From Asaia siamensis (GTDB taxonomy: Bacteria > Pseudomonadota > Alphaproteobacteria > Acetobacterales > Acetobacteraceae): a stretch of 64,000 nt of DNA. A program made the translations under genes and the position numbers. The notes beneath the pieces are model-generated. The model had not been told where the DNA came from, did no database searches, and worked only from the letters and a program-made list of their open reading frames with translations. The stretch is from contig NZ_BMCH01000004.1 of assembly GCF_014635085.1 (NCBI RefSeq), positions 284,365 to 348,364 of the forward strand, written 5' to 3'. This document shows positions 7,452 to 16,096 of the stretch, one piece after another (the first letter of the stretch is position 1; each line of letters opens with the position of its first letter).

Positions 7452-8957
7452 ATGGTCCTTCTCAAGGCTTCGGGCATACGAAAGACCTATCCAGGGGTCG
7501 TAGCCCTCGATCACATTGATCTGACTCTCGAACCCGGCAAGGTGCATATCCTTGCCGGTGAGAACGGCGCAGGGAAATCCACGCTTATCAAGACCCTGTC
7601 CGGTCTGGTCAAACCGGATACTGGCACACTTGTCATTGACGACGCCGATGCACTGCGTGACCAAAAGCTTTTCGTGCGCGTGTCTTATGTGCCCCAGGAA
7701 CTCAATCTCTTTCCCTACCTCACCGTCGCAGAAAACATGTTCATGCCATTTGCCCGCTCAGGCTTCGGCAGGTTCACCGTATCGGAAAAGGCAATGGAGG
7801 TGGAGGCCGCGAAATTCATTGCGCGTTTTGGTATTCACGCACGGCCGGATCAGAAAGTCGCTGAAATCAGTGTCCCCGATCAACAGCTTCTGCAGATTGC
7901 CCGCGCGGCAACCCAGGAAAATTTTGGCGTCATGATTCTCGACGAGCCCACCTCGTCTCTCACGGCCAAGGAGACGGAGCGTCTCTTTCGTATTGTCAAT
8001 GACCTGCGCGAACAAGGCGTTGCCATTGTCTTCGTCTCTCACAAGATGGAAGAAATCTTCGCGCTAGGCGATACGGTGACCGTCCTGCGTAACGGTCGCA
8101 GCGTCGGTACTTTCCCGATGGACGGTATGACCGAGGGCGAGCTGATCCGTCTCATGTCCGGCAGTACCGTCAAGCTGGACGAGCAGTTTCAGCCGGCATC
8201 CTCTGCGCGTACCGGCGAAACTATTCTCTCGGTTGAAAATCTGACCGGTCCGGGGTTTGAAGATATCTCGTTCGACCTGAAGCGTGGAGAAATTCTCGGC
8301 TTTGCGGGCTTGGTCGGGGCAGGGCGCTCCGAAATCATGCAGGCCATGTTCGGATTTCGCAAAATCCAGAGCGGCCGCGTCATTCTCGACGGCAAGCCGA
8401 TTGCGCCTAACCGACCGGACAGGGCGGTGCAGGCCGGAATGGTGTATCTCTCCGAAGAACGCAAGCATCACGGTATTTTTCCGATGCTGAGCCTGCGCGA
8501 AAATATCTCGCTTGCTGTAACAGGAAACATCACTAAAGCCGGGCTGATTTCGCGTTACCGCGAAAACGCACTGGTGAAAGAGATCATCGAGCAGTTCGAT
8601 GTTCGCACCTCGTCATCTGCCAAGAAGATCATGTTCCTTTCAGGCGGCAACCAGCAGAAGGCCATTATCGGTCGGGCGATGGCCCGCAGGCCACGTCTGC
8701 TAATTTTCGACGAGCCTACGAAGGGCATCGATATAGGCACCAAGTTCCAGATCTACCGCATCATGCAGCGCCTAGCCGAAGAGGGCGTGGGGATTATCCT
8801 TGTCTCATCTGAGATGAGCGAGCTGCAGCGCTGCGCTACCCGTATTGTCACGCTCTATTCGGGCCGGATCAACGGCTCATTCGAGCACGAAACAACCGAA
8901 ATCAGCACATTGGTCGCCTCGATCATCGGCTCACCGGAGACAAGCCATGTCGCATGA
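7452..8957 (+). CDS. Sugar ABC transporter, double ATP-binding protein (RbsA/EryE-type)
   Basis: This 501-residue protein has two nucleotide-binding domains. The first has Walker A GENGAGKST near residue 36, a degenerate signature (ISVPDQQLLQ) and Walker B MILDEPTSSL. The second has a diverged Walker A (GLVGAGRSE), a full LSGGNQQK signature and IFDEPTKGID. This asymmetry is normal for the carbohydrate uptake transporter 2 family, which uses one double ATPase and a permease dimer. GGAGG lies just before ATG 7452. Its 3' end overlaps the permease gene. Confidence 0.93.
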   Translation: MVLLKASGIRKTYPGVVALDHIDLTLEPGKVHILAGENGAGKSTLIKTLSGLVKPDTGTLVIDDADALRDQKLFVRVSYVPQELNLFPYLTVAENMFMPFARSGFGRFTVSEKAMEVEAAKFIARFGIHARPDQKVAEISVPDQQLLQIARAATQENFGVMILDEPTSSLTAKETERLFRIVNDLREQGVAIVFVSHKMEEIFALGDTVTVLRNGRSVGTFPMDGMTEGELIRLMSGSTVKLDEQFQPASSARTGETILSVENLTGPGFEDISFDLKRGEILGFAGLVGAGRSEIMQAMFGFRKIQSGRVILDGKPIAPNRPDRAVQAGMVYLSEERKHHGIFPMLSLRENISLAVTGNITKAGLISRYRENALVKEIIEQFDVRTSSSAKKIMFLSGGNQQKAIIGRAMARRPRLLIFDEPTKGIDIGTKFQIYRIMQRLAEEGVGIILVSSEMSELQRCATRIVTLYSGRINGSFEHETTEISTLVASIIGSPETSHVA

Positions 8958-9963
8958 GACGCCTGCGCCGCATGATGGCGCTGCCAGACCACACCAGCCC
9001 GATATCATGACCCGCTTCAAGGCTGTGGCATCCAATCCCCTCTTTGGGGTGGTGATTGCGCTCGCGGTCATCTTCATTCTTTCCTGCACGCTTTCGTCGA
9101 ATTTTTTGACAGCGTTCAACATGAAGATCATCGCGCGCTCGCTCGCCTTCGTCGGCTTGGTCACGATCGGCCAGGCCATTCTGATGATTCTCGGCGAACT
9201 CGATCTCTCCGTCGGTGCCATAGGCGGTCTCGCTGGCGTTGCGGGTGGCATTTTTATGGTGCAGGCAGGGCTCGATCCCTGGCTCTCTCTTGTGCTCTGC
9301 CTCGCGCTTGGCACGGGATGCGGGCTGCTGAACGGTCTGTTAATCACGAAGCTGAAGTTGCACTCCCTCGTGCTTACCATCGGCATGGCAGGAGTCTATG
9401 GCGGCGCCAATCTGGTGCTTACAAAGGGCGTCGCTATCACGGGTATTCCGAGCAATATCTCGTTTCTGGGGCGCGGGATGCTGTTCGGTCTCCCGGTTCC
9501 TTTCGTGATCCTGCTTCTTTGCCTCGTGATCGTCTCCTTCGTCATGATCCGCACACCGCTAGGCCGTTACGTCTATGCGATTGGCAGCAATAACGCGGCA
9601 GCGCGTATGCTTGGTATTAGGGTAGATGCCATCAGGATCTGTGCCTTCTCTGCTGCTGGCTTTTTTTCGGCGCTGGCAGGCATCCTGATGGTTGCTCGGC
9701 TGGGCACTGCTCAGCCCTCCATCGGTGATACCTGGGTGCTGGCCCCCATCGCAGCTGCCGTCATCGGTGGCGTTGCGACCACCGGCGGTCTGGGGAGCCC
9801 GTTTGGAGCGGTGCTCGGCGCTGTCATCATCGGCATCATTGAGAACGTCATCGTCCTGTTCGGCATCTCGCCTTACTGGCAGTCGATCGTTAGTGGCGGG
9901 ATCGTAGTCGCCGCAATCTCCTTCGACTCTCTTGCCCGACGCTATTTCAACCGGGAAGCCTGA
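8947..9963 (+). CDS. Sugar ABC transporter, permease (RbsC-type)
   Basis: This 338-residue inner-membrane protein has about eight to ten hydrophobic segments and the BPD_transp_2 family motif region (ILGELDLSVGAI, LGSPFGAVLGAVIIGIIENV). It forms the translocation path of the importer with the preceding ATPase and binding protein. I chose ATG 8947, which overlaps the ATPase gene by 11 bases, since the residues before it in the same frame belong to the overlapping ATPase reading. Substrate is inferred as for the binding protein. Confidence 0.92.
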   Translation: MSHETPAPHDGAARPHQPDIMTRFKAVASNPLFGVVIALAVIFILSCTLSSNFLTAFNMKIIARSLAFVGLVTIGQAILMILGELDLSVGAIGGLAGVAGGIFMVQAGLDPWLSLVLCLALGTGCGLLNGLLITKLKLHSLVLTIGMAGVYGGANLVLTKGVAITGIPSNISFLGRGMLFGLPVPFVILLLCLVIVSFVMIRTPLGRYVYAIGSNNAAARMLGIRVDAIRICAFSAAGFFSALAGILMVARLGTAQPSIGDTWVLAPIAAAVIGGVATTGGLGSPFGAVLGAVIIGIIENVIVLFGISPYWQSIVSGGIVVAAISFDSLARRYFNREA

Positions 9964-10015
9964 CCCACGCTCGTTTTCCACTTCTCCGCTTATCTGTACT
10001 GAGGACGACTATCCC

Positions 10016-11737
10016 ATGACAAAAATCTGTGGCGACGCCGAGAATTTCGCGACATCCGCCCTTCGCGGCTTTGCGAGCATCTATCGCGATATCGTCCAGC
10101 CCGTGCGGGGCGGTGTGGTCAGAACGACGCCGGGTAAACAGGGCAAGGTTGCTCTTGTCGTGGGCGGCGGTTCTGGTCATTTTCCGGCATTCAACGGCTA
10201 TGTCGGCGAGGGCTTTGCCGATGCAGCCGTTGCGGGTGACGTCTTTGCCTCGCCCTCGACCCAGGCCATCCTGCGTATCGCCCGAGAGGCCAATCTTGGC
10301 GGCGGCGTTGTTCTCGGTTACGGCAACTACGCGGGTGATGTCCTCAATTTCAGCATTGCGGCCGAGCGTCTGCGTGCCGAGGGCATCGATACACGCATGA
10401 TCGCGACGACAGACGATATTGCGAGCGCCCCGGCCAGCGAGGAGAGCAGGCGGCGCGGCACAGCAGGCGATCTGCCTGTTTTCAAGATTATTGGGGCCGC
10501 CGCCGAAGCCGGGTTGAGCCTTGACGAGGTCGAAGCGGTAGGACGCCGCGCCAATGCGCAGACGCGCTCGTTCGGCGTGGCTTTCGATGGCTGCACCCTG
10601 CCAGGAGAACGCGAAAAGCTGTTTCAGGTGCCGAAGGGGCGTCTGGCGCTCGGGCTTGGGGTGCATGGTGAACAGGGCATCGATGAACTCGATCTGATGC
10701 GACCATCCGAGCTGGCCGCCATCCTGTGCGACCGCCTGCTGAAGGAAGCCCCCGCCAATGCAGGCTCGCGCATCACGGCCCTGTTGAACGGGCTTGGCAG
10801 CACGAAATACGAAGAGCTTTTCGTGTTGTGGGAGGCCATTATCCCCCATCTCGAAAACGCGGGTTATACGGTCATTGCGCCTCTGGCGGGTGAATATATC
10901 ACCAGCCTCGACATGGCTGGTTGTTCGTTGACGCTCACCTGGCTGGACGAGGAGCTGGAGAAATTCTGGCGCGCGCCCGTCAACAGCGCGGCCCTGAAGC
11001 GTGATGAAATGGCAGGAGATTATCGCGACTCCCTGCCGGTTCTGACCGAAGCGCCTGCGGTTTACATGAAGTCGCTCACTGAAGAGGGCAGAAAGGGCGG
11101 GCGTTGTGTCGCCTCCATGATGATCAGGCTGTCGGCAGCTCTTACGGAGGCTGAACCTGCGCTTGGCCAGATCGATGCCCATGCGGGTGACGGCGATCAT
11201 GGTCAGGGCATGGCACGCGGTGCAGCCGCAGCGGCGAAAGCTGCACGCGCCGCAGTCGAGGCCGGGTCCGGTCCGTCGACGGTGCTTGCCGCTGCTGCCG
11301 ATGCCTGGGCTGATCGGGCAGGAGGCACATCAGGTGCACTATGGGGGGCAGGGCTATTTGCTTTCAGCACGGCTTTCGATGAGTCCGCCGTGCCGGATGC
11401 ACAAAGTCTTTCGCTAGGGCTCCGTCGCGCCATGGAAAAAATCACAGCCCTCGGGAAAGCCAAAAAGGGCGACAAGACCCTTATGGATGCGCTCGAGCCG
11501 CTGGTCGAGGGGTTCGAAGGCGGTCTGAGAAAGGGTTATTCCATTGCAAAAGCCTGGACTGAGGCCGCTGAAGCCTCGACGTTGGCCGCTGAGGCCACGA
11601 AGGATCTGCTTCCTCGTCTGGGCCGGGCTCGCACTCATGGGGAACGTAGCAAGGGCCACCCCGATGCAGGCGCCATTTCCATGGCGCTTTGCGCCCGTGT
11701 GATCGCGCATGAGCTTTCGGAGCAGGCGGTCAAGTAA
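10016..11737 (+). CDS. Fused DhaK-DhaL dihydroxyacetone-kinase-type enzyme (probable erythrulose kinase), copy 1
   Basis: This 573-residue ATP-dependent kinase has an N-terminal DhaK domain with VVGGGSGH near residue 50 and the substrate-binding His217 (GLGVHGEQG), then a C-terminal DhaL domain with GDGDHG at 391-396, AGGTSGALWG and GDKTLMDAL for Mg-ATP. The fused layout is that of ATP-dependent DAK enzymes such as LerK and DerK, which phosphorylate L- or D-erythrulose in mycobacterial threitol and erythritol pathways. Its place at the end of the ery-type operon supports an erythrulose role; dihydroxyacetone is the alternative. ATG 10016 opens the conserved MTKICGD start. A terminator follows. 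Confidence 0.9.
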   Translation: MTKICGDAENFATSALRGFASIYRDIVQPVRGGVVRTTPGKQGKVALVVGGGSGHFPAFNGYVGEGFADAAVAGDVFASPSTQAILRIAREANLGGGVVLGYGNYAGDVLNFSIAAERLRAEGIDTRMIATTDDIASAPASEESRRRGTAGDLPVFKIIGAAAEAGLSLDEVEAVGRRANAQTRSFGVAFDGCTLPGEREKLFQVPKGRLALGLGVHGEQGIDELDLMRPSELAAILCDRLLKEAPANAGSRITALLNGLGSTKYEELFVLWEAIIPHLENAGYTVIAPLAGEYITSLDMAGCSLTLTWLDEELEKFWRAPVNSAALKRDEMAGDYRDSLPVLTEAPAVYMKSLTEEGRKGGRCVASMMIRLSAALTEAEPALGQIDAHAGDGDHGQGMARGAAAAAKAARAAVEAGSGPSTVLAAAADAWADRAGGTSGALWGAGLFAFSTAFDESAVPDAQSLSLGLRRAMEKITALGKAKKGDKTLMDALEPLVEGFEGGLRKGYSIAKAWTEAAEASTLAAEATKDLLPRLGRARTHGERSKGHPDAGAISMALCARVIAHELSEQAVK

Positions 11738-11755
11738 GCCTGCTTTCTGGGTCTG

Positions 11756-11789
11756 CAAAAAAGGGGGGAGCCGAACGCCCCCCCTTTCT
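11756..11789 (+). terminator. Intrinsic terminator after the catabolic operon
   Basis: A GC stem (AGGGGGG pairing with CCCCCCT, loop AGCCGAACG-like) sits 20 bases after the DAK stop codon, preceded by an A run and followed by TTTC. It ends the plus-strand operon; the A run could also serve the opposite strand. Confidence 0.75.
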
Positions 11790-11879
11790 GATTCTTGTGC
11801 GACCCTTATCCACAGCCTTACCCACGAACACATCCACGAAATCTGTGGGTAATTTGGGGAGACCGCTTCACACTCTGTC

Positions 11880-13292
11880 TCAGTCAGCGCTCTTCTTCGC
11901 GAAGCTGGAGTTATGACGGGAATAGTACCAGTAGGTGACAAAGCCGAGACCAGCATAGGCGAGCAGAAGCAGGGCGGGCACCGGGTTACCATGCAAGAGG
12001 GCCCGCGCCATGTCTGCGAAAAGCGGGGCAATCATCACAATACAGAAGAGTATGCCCAGTAGCGGGGTAAAGCCGATCCACCAGCCTTTGACCCTGAAAC
12101 CGCCCAGTGGCACGCTGAAGCTGCGCGGCATGTCGGGATGCATGTTGCGCTGCCAGATTACCGTAAAGCAGACGATGCCGAACGCGGCCGCTGTACCAAT
12201 GCTGACGAGATCGCTGATCACGTCGATCGGCAGGGTTGCGGTCGCAAGAGCCACGATGATTCCCAGCAGTATCGTACCCGTCCACGGGGTATGATAGCGC
12301 TTGTGGACGTAAGAAAAGATCGGGGGTAGCAAGCCGTCGCGGCTCATGGCGAAGAAAATGCGCGTCTGACCATAAAGCAGGCCAAGAAGTACCGAACAAA
12401 GGCCGATGGTCGCTCCGAGATTGACGAAGAGCGCGAGCCAGGGCTGGTGCATCGCGCGCACCGCAATTGAGAGCGGGTCTGCGACGTTGAGCTGCTGATA
12501 CGGCACGATACCAATCAGGATGGACGCCACGCATACATAGACAAAAGTGCAGATTACCAGACTGCCGATAATGCCTATCGGCACGTCACGACGCGGGTTA
12601 CGGGCTTCTGCCGAAGCCGTAGAAACTGCCTCGAACCCGACATAGGCAAAGAAGATGATCGAGGCCGCGCGGAACATGCCGGGTATGCCGTACTGGAATC
12701 CCCCGCGATATTCAGGAATGAACGGGTGCCAGTAGGATGGATGCAGCGCGAACAGGCCGCAGGCGACAAAGAGGAACAGGACGCCGACCTTGATGAACAC
12801 GATAATCGTGTTGACCCGTGCAGATTCCTGCACGCCGCGCACCAGACAGGCAGTGACGACAGCAATGGCAATGGTCGCAACCAGATCGAAACGCCAGCCT
12901 GAGGTGATAGCCATGCCACCACTGCCAGGAACGGTCTGAAACGTGGCCTGACTCAGGGCCGCCGGTATATGGACACCAAAGCTCGACAGCAGGCTCGTGG
13001 CGTAGCCAGAGAGGCCGGAAGCAACTGCCGCGCAGGAGATGCCGTATTCGAGCAGAAGCAGCCAGCCCACTGTCCAGGCAGCGCGCTCGCCCATGGAAAC
13101 ATAGGCATAGGAATAGGCCGATCCCGATACCGGCAGGCTGGAAGACAGCTCGCCGTAGGAAAACGCCGTGAAGAGACAGGCGAGAGCGGCAATGACGAAT
13201 GACACGAGAATGGATGGCCCGGCATATTCCGCTGCCGCCGTTCCGGTCATGACATAGATACCGGCGCCAATGGTCGAGCCGACACCCAGCAT
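11880..13292 (-). CDS. APC-family amino acid permease (5' end probably frameshifted)
   Basis: This is a cationic-amino-acid-transporter-like permease of the YfnA type with about 12 membrane segments. The first in-frame ATG (13292) opens inside transmembrane helix 1 (MLGVGSTIGAGIYVMTG), which is too late for the family. Family-like sequence continues upstream in the same frame (KTLEQVTADYETNGLKRSL) without ATG, GTG or TTG. Losing one base from the four-A run at 13426-13429 would join this to an ATG at 13437 and give a natural N-terminus beginning MGDFTIPDL. A frameshift or sequencing error is therefore likely. Gene neighbours give no substrate clue. Confidence 0.85.
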   Translation of the reverse strand: MLGVGSTIGAGIYVMTGTAAAEYAGPSILVSFVIAALACLFTAFSYGELSSSLPVSGSAYSYAYVSMGERAAWTVGWLLLLEYGISCAAVASGLSGYATSLLSSFGVHIPAALSQATFQTVPGSGGMAITSGWRFDLVATIAIAVVTACLVRGVQESARVNTIIVFIKVGVLFLFVACGLFALHPSYWHPFIPEYRGGFQYGIPGMFRAASIIFFAYVGFEAVSTASAEARNPRRDVPIGIIGSLVICTFVYVCVASILIGIVPYQQLNVADPLSIAVRAMHQPWLALFVNLGATIGLCSVLLGLLYGQTRIFFAMSRDGLLPPIFSYVHKRYHTPWTGTILLGIIVALATATLPIDVISDLVSIGTAAAFGIVCFTVIWQRNMHPDMPRSFSVPLGGFRVKGWWIGFTPLLGILFCIVMIAPLFADMARALLHGNPVPALLLLAYAGLGFVTYWYYSRHNSSFAKKSAD

Positions 13293-13492
13293 GACCAGCT
13301 GGGTTGCCGTCAGAGAGCGTTTCAGCCCGTTCGTCTCATAATCAGCCGTGACCTGTTCGAGCGTCTTGCGACGGCTCCCGGCAGGAGAAGGTGAGAGTGG
13401 AGGTGTAGCCAGGTCAGGAATGGTGAAAATCGCCCATGTTCGAAAAAGCCGATCATGACGGATCGGCCGTCAAAGTGGAAATTATTTCGTTA

Positions 13493-14338
13493 TCAGAAGA
13501 GAACGAGTGCCAGCAGCGAGAACAGGCCGGCCCCCATGCAGTAGAAGGCAAAAGGCGACAGCGCCCAGCGGTCGTGATTGCGGAAGTATTTCAGCAATAC
13601 GGCAGTGCTGATCAGCGCGGTAACGCCTGCGGCGATCGCCGCCATCACCGAGATCTGCGCCATCTCGTGGCTGACGGTCATGTGGCGCAGCTGCCAGGCC
13701 TCGTGCACCGTTGCTGCCAGCACGGCAGGCTGAGCCATCAGAAGCGAGAAGCGTGCCGCTGTCTCATGATTGAGTCCGCGAACCAGGCCGGCATTGATGG
13801 TCGAGCCAGAGCGCGAGATGCCGGGGAACAGGGCAAGACACTGCCAGCAGCCGATCACCAGTGCGTCCTTGGCCGACATATCGGCAATGGCACGCTGTGG
13901 GCGACGGCCTTTATAGGAACGCATCCACTCGGTCACGAGCAGGATAAGCCCGTTGAGGAACAGGAACAGCGCCACGGCGACCGGCGTGCCGAAGATCACC
14001 TTGAGTCGATGTTCGAAAGCGGCACCGAAGATCACGACCGGGATGGTTGCAACGACGAGCAGAACCAGAATACGGATGGACTCTTCGCGACGCGTCGGGC
14101 CGTGGCGTCCGATAGCCCCGGTGAAGATGGCCAGCCAGTCACGCCAGAAAAAACAGAACAGCGCGACCAGCGTGCCGAAATGAAGCATGGTCAGAAACGG
14201 CAGGAATAATTCGCTGCGCTCGTCCAGGTTCCAGTGAAGCAGAGCCGGGAGCAGCACCGCGTGACCGAGACTGCTCACGGGAAAAAGTTCGGTCAGTCCC
14301 TGGACGATCGCCAGAACCAGTGCTTGTAGCAGCGTCAT
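13493..14338 (-). CDS. uppP: Undecaprenyl-diphosphate phosphatase UppP (BacA)
   Basis: This 281-residue integral membrane enzyme removes a phosphate from undecaprenyl diphosphate to recycle the lipid carrier for peptidoglycan and other polymers, and overproduction gives bacitracin resistance in many bacteria. The first conserved block reads GLTELFPVSSLGH, with the catalytic Glu and PVSS-GH motif of BacA, and the second reads FPGISRSGSTI. Length and about eight hydrophobic segments fit the family. It stands alone between the permease and the divergent MCE gene. Confidence 0.95.
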   Translation of the reverse strand: MTLLQALVLAIVQGLTELFPVSSLGHAVLLPALLHWNLDERSELFLPFLTMLHFGTLVALFCFFWRDWLAIFTGAIGRHGPTRREESIRILVLLVVATIPVVIFGAAFEHRLKVIFGTPVAVALFLFLNGLILLVTEWMRSYKGRRPQRAIADMSAKDALVIGCWQCLALFPGISRSGSTINAGLVRGLNHETAARFSLLMAQPAVLAATVHEAWQLRHMTVSHEMAQISVMAAIAAGVTALISTAVLLKYFRNHDRWALSPFAFYCMGAGLFSLLALVLF

Positions 14339-14466
14339 ATCAGCTCAGTATGAAAGAAATGTTTCTACCTCCTGCCTCAGCGCGGCCCGGATCGCAAGCC
14401 CGCGCTTGACCATGATCGCAACTCAGGCGAAGAGTTCCGCTGTTATAACAGGCAGGTGAACCGAAG

Positions 14467-14919
14467 ATGGCGGCAAAAAACAGGGGCGGCGCGATTCTGG
14501 CGAGCGCTATGGTGCTTGCCCTCGCGTCAGGCTTTGCCCTCTATGCCGTCGCTCAGCGTCATGGGCCTTCTGGCGATACACAGCGCTTTCACGCCCGCTT
14601 CGTTTCAGCCAACGGGCTGAACCCGGGCGCTGTCGTGGTTCTGGCAGGTGTCCGCGTCGGCACGGTCTCTCATGTCGGCCTCGATCCGCAGACGCAGATG
14701 GCACAGGTCGATTTTTCGATCGACCGCCATTTGTCTCTGCCGCAGGATACGATCCTCTCGATTGCGGCCCCGAGCATGACGTCCGACAACGCCCTGGTCA
14801 TTGCGCCAGGCACGTCGCGTGAGCGCCTTCCGAGCGACGGCACCATTACAAACACCCAGGCGCCGAGTTCGCTGGAACAGCAGGTCAGCAATTATATCTT
14901 CGGCTCCGGGATTCAGTAG
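14467..14919 (+). CDS. mlaD: MlaD-like MCE-domain protein
   Basis: This 150-residue protein has one N-terminal membrane anchor (about residues 9-28) and one MCE domain (FVSANGLNPGAVVVLAGVRV through the SIAAPSMTSDNALVIAPG region). MlaD is the substrate-binding part of the Mla system that moves phospholipids between the membranes. The rest of an Mla transporter (MlaE, MlaF) is not beside it, which is unusual, since mlaD normally sits in an mlaFEDCB cluster. A strong terminator follows. The family call is firm, the Mla role inferred. Confidence 0.85.
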   Translation: MAAKNRGGAILASAMVLALASGFALYAVAQRHGPSGDTQRFHARFVSANGLNPGAVVVLAGVRVGTVSHVGLDPQTQMAQVDFSIDRHLSLPQDTILSIAAPSMTSDNALVIAPGTSRERLPSDGTITNTQAPSSLEQQVSNYIFGSGIQ

Positions 14920-14920
14920 G

Positions 14921-14952
14921 AAAAAGGCCGAGGCCAAGACCTCGGCCTGCCT
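14921..14952. terminator. Terminator between convergent mlaD and ATP-grasp genes
   Basis: A perfect 9-bp stem, AGGCCGAGG (14925-14933) with CCTCGGCCT (14940-14948), closes a CCAAGA loop two bases after the mlaD stop. The A5 run on its left makes a U tract for minus-strand transcripts, so it may work for both genes. Confidence 0.75.
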
Positions 14953-14970
14953 GCACCTGGCGCAGTCTGC

Positions 14971-16089
14971 TCAATCGTTGAGCGGATAAAGCGCCAGCAG
15001 GCGGCGCTGCTTGCGCCAATAACGCAGCATCGTATAGGCGCCACATGTCTTGCGGCCACGGGCACGGTTCATCGCCCCGATACGGAACGCCTCACGATAA
15101 TGAAAGAACTGCGCGCGATAGGCCTCCCAGAGGGTGGTTCTGGAATCCCAGATATGGGTTGCCTCCGACCCGACACCATTCAGCTCGATGATCTCGAAAT
15201 CCTCGCCCCGGCGCAGGGCGTCGATGGAGGCAGCCTTGACGTCGATCCGACCGAAATGAAACTCGGTGATGTCGCCGATAATTTCGTCAAGACGTCGGGT
15301 CAGGGCAGGGGTCGCATCCTTGCACCCATTGCGGAAGATAGAGCCCTTGCAGTGATTGCCAGTAAAGACGAGCTGCACCGGCTCGCCACATGCCGGAACA
15401 TCGTCGAGCCGCCCTTCGAGGCGTGGCAGATAGATGTCTGACAGAAGACTGGTGCGGGTGTCGCGCATGATCAATTCGCGGATGGTGGCGACACCATCGC
15501 CCTCAAGCACCGGAGATTCCTTGTAGGTGATCGAGGTAATGCGCCCTGAAGTCGCTCCCGGCTCACGAATATAGAACAGCCCCGCCTCGACTGGTCCCGT
15601 GGCCAGCGCCTGGGCGAGAATGCGCACACCTGACGGGAATTGCCTCAGCACCGGCAGCAGGTCCGACGGACGCTGTACCAGCTTTACGCCCGTGCCATTG
15701 CAGCCGATATCGGGCTTGACCACCACGGGGAAGGCAATGCCCTTTTTGCTCAATGCGACGGTGATCGCCTTGGCGTCTTCCTCTCGCAGTCCCTTACGCA
15801 ACATCTGCGTCACATAAGGCGCTATCCATCTATTGGCGACGGGACCGGCAAGATCGAGAATACCGCTCTTGCTCTCGCCGCAGAGACCGCCGGTCTCGAT
15901 GCTGGGATTGGCCGCACTGGGGACACTGAAATCGCCATAGCGCAGCCCGAGTGCGATCCAGTAGAGCACGATGGGCGTGTAGAAGATCGACCCCGGCCAG
16001 AACTCGAACAGGGAAAGCGGATGAGGTGCCTTGCCATCCTCGTCGGGAGTCCCGGTCTGCGAGGACAAATCAGGCAAATTCTGGAGCAT
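14971..16089 (-). CDS. ATP-grasp domain protein, function unknown
   Basis: This 372-residue protein resembles the ATP-grasp superfamily (D-Ala-D-Ala ligase and glutamate-ligase-like enzymes). VVVKPDIGCNGTGVKLV forms the nucleotide-binding loop, and RIDVKAA with IIELNGVGSEATHIWD gives the metal- and ATP-binding end. The reaction would join an acid to an amine or other nucleophile with ATP; the substrate is unknown. A TTG at 16140 in frame would add 17 residues overlapping the DedA gene; I prefer ATG 16089, which follows the DedA stop closely. It appears to form an operon with the DedA gene. Confidence 0.75.
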   Translation of the reverse strand: MLQNLPDLSSQTGTPDEDGKAPHPLSLFEFWPGSIFYTPIVLYWIALGLRYGDFSVPSAANPSIETGGLCGESKSGILDLAGPVANRWIAPYVTQMLRKGLREEDAKAITVALSKKGIAFPVVVKPDIGCNGTGVKLVQRPSDLLPVLRQFPSGVRILAQALATGPVEAGLFYIREPGATSGRITSITYKESPVLEGDGVATIRELIMRDTRTSLLSDIYLPRLEGRLDDVPACGEPVQLVFTGNHCKGSIFRNGCKDATPALTRRLDEIIGDITEFHFGRIDVKAASIDALRRGEDFEIIELNGVGSEATHIWDSRTTLWEAYRAQFFHYREAFRIGAMNRARGRKTCGAYTMLRYWRKQRRLLALYPLND

Positions 16090-16096
16090 TGATCGA

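Noticed and set aside
9947..11200. A 417-codon open frame opposite the first DAK gene
   Set aside because: The plus-strand gene is certain; the minus frame has no family resemblance.
11800..11860. Replication origin
   Set aside because: DnaA-like words are present but there is no AT-rich unwinding region, dnaA, or parAB nearby; recorded only as a low-interest cluster.
13436..14209. A 257-codon plus-strand frame over uppP
   Set aside because: It is rich in Gln, Arg and His as expected for an antisense frame of a membrane protein gene; uppP is clear.
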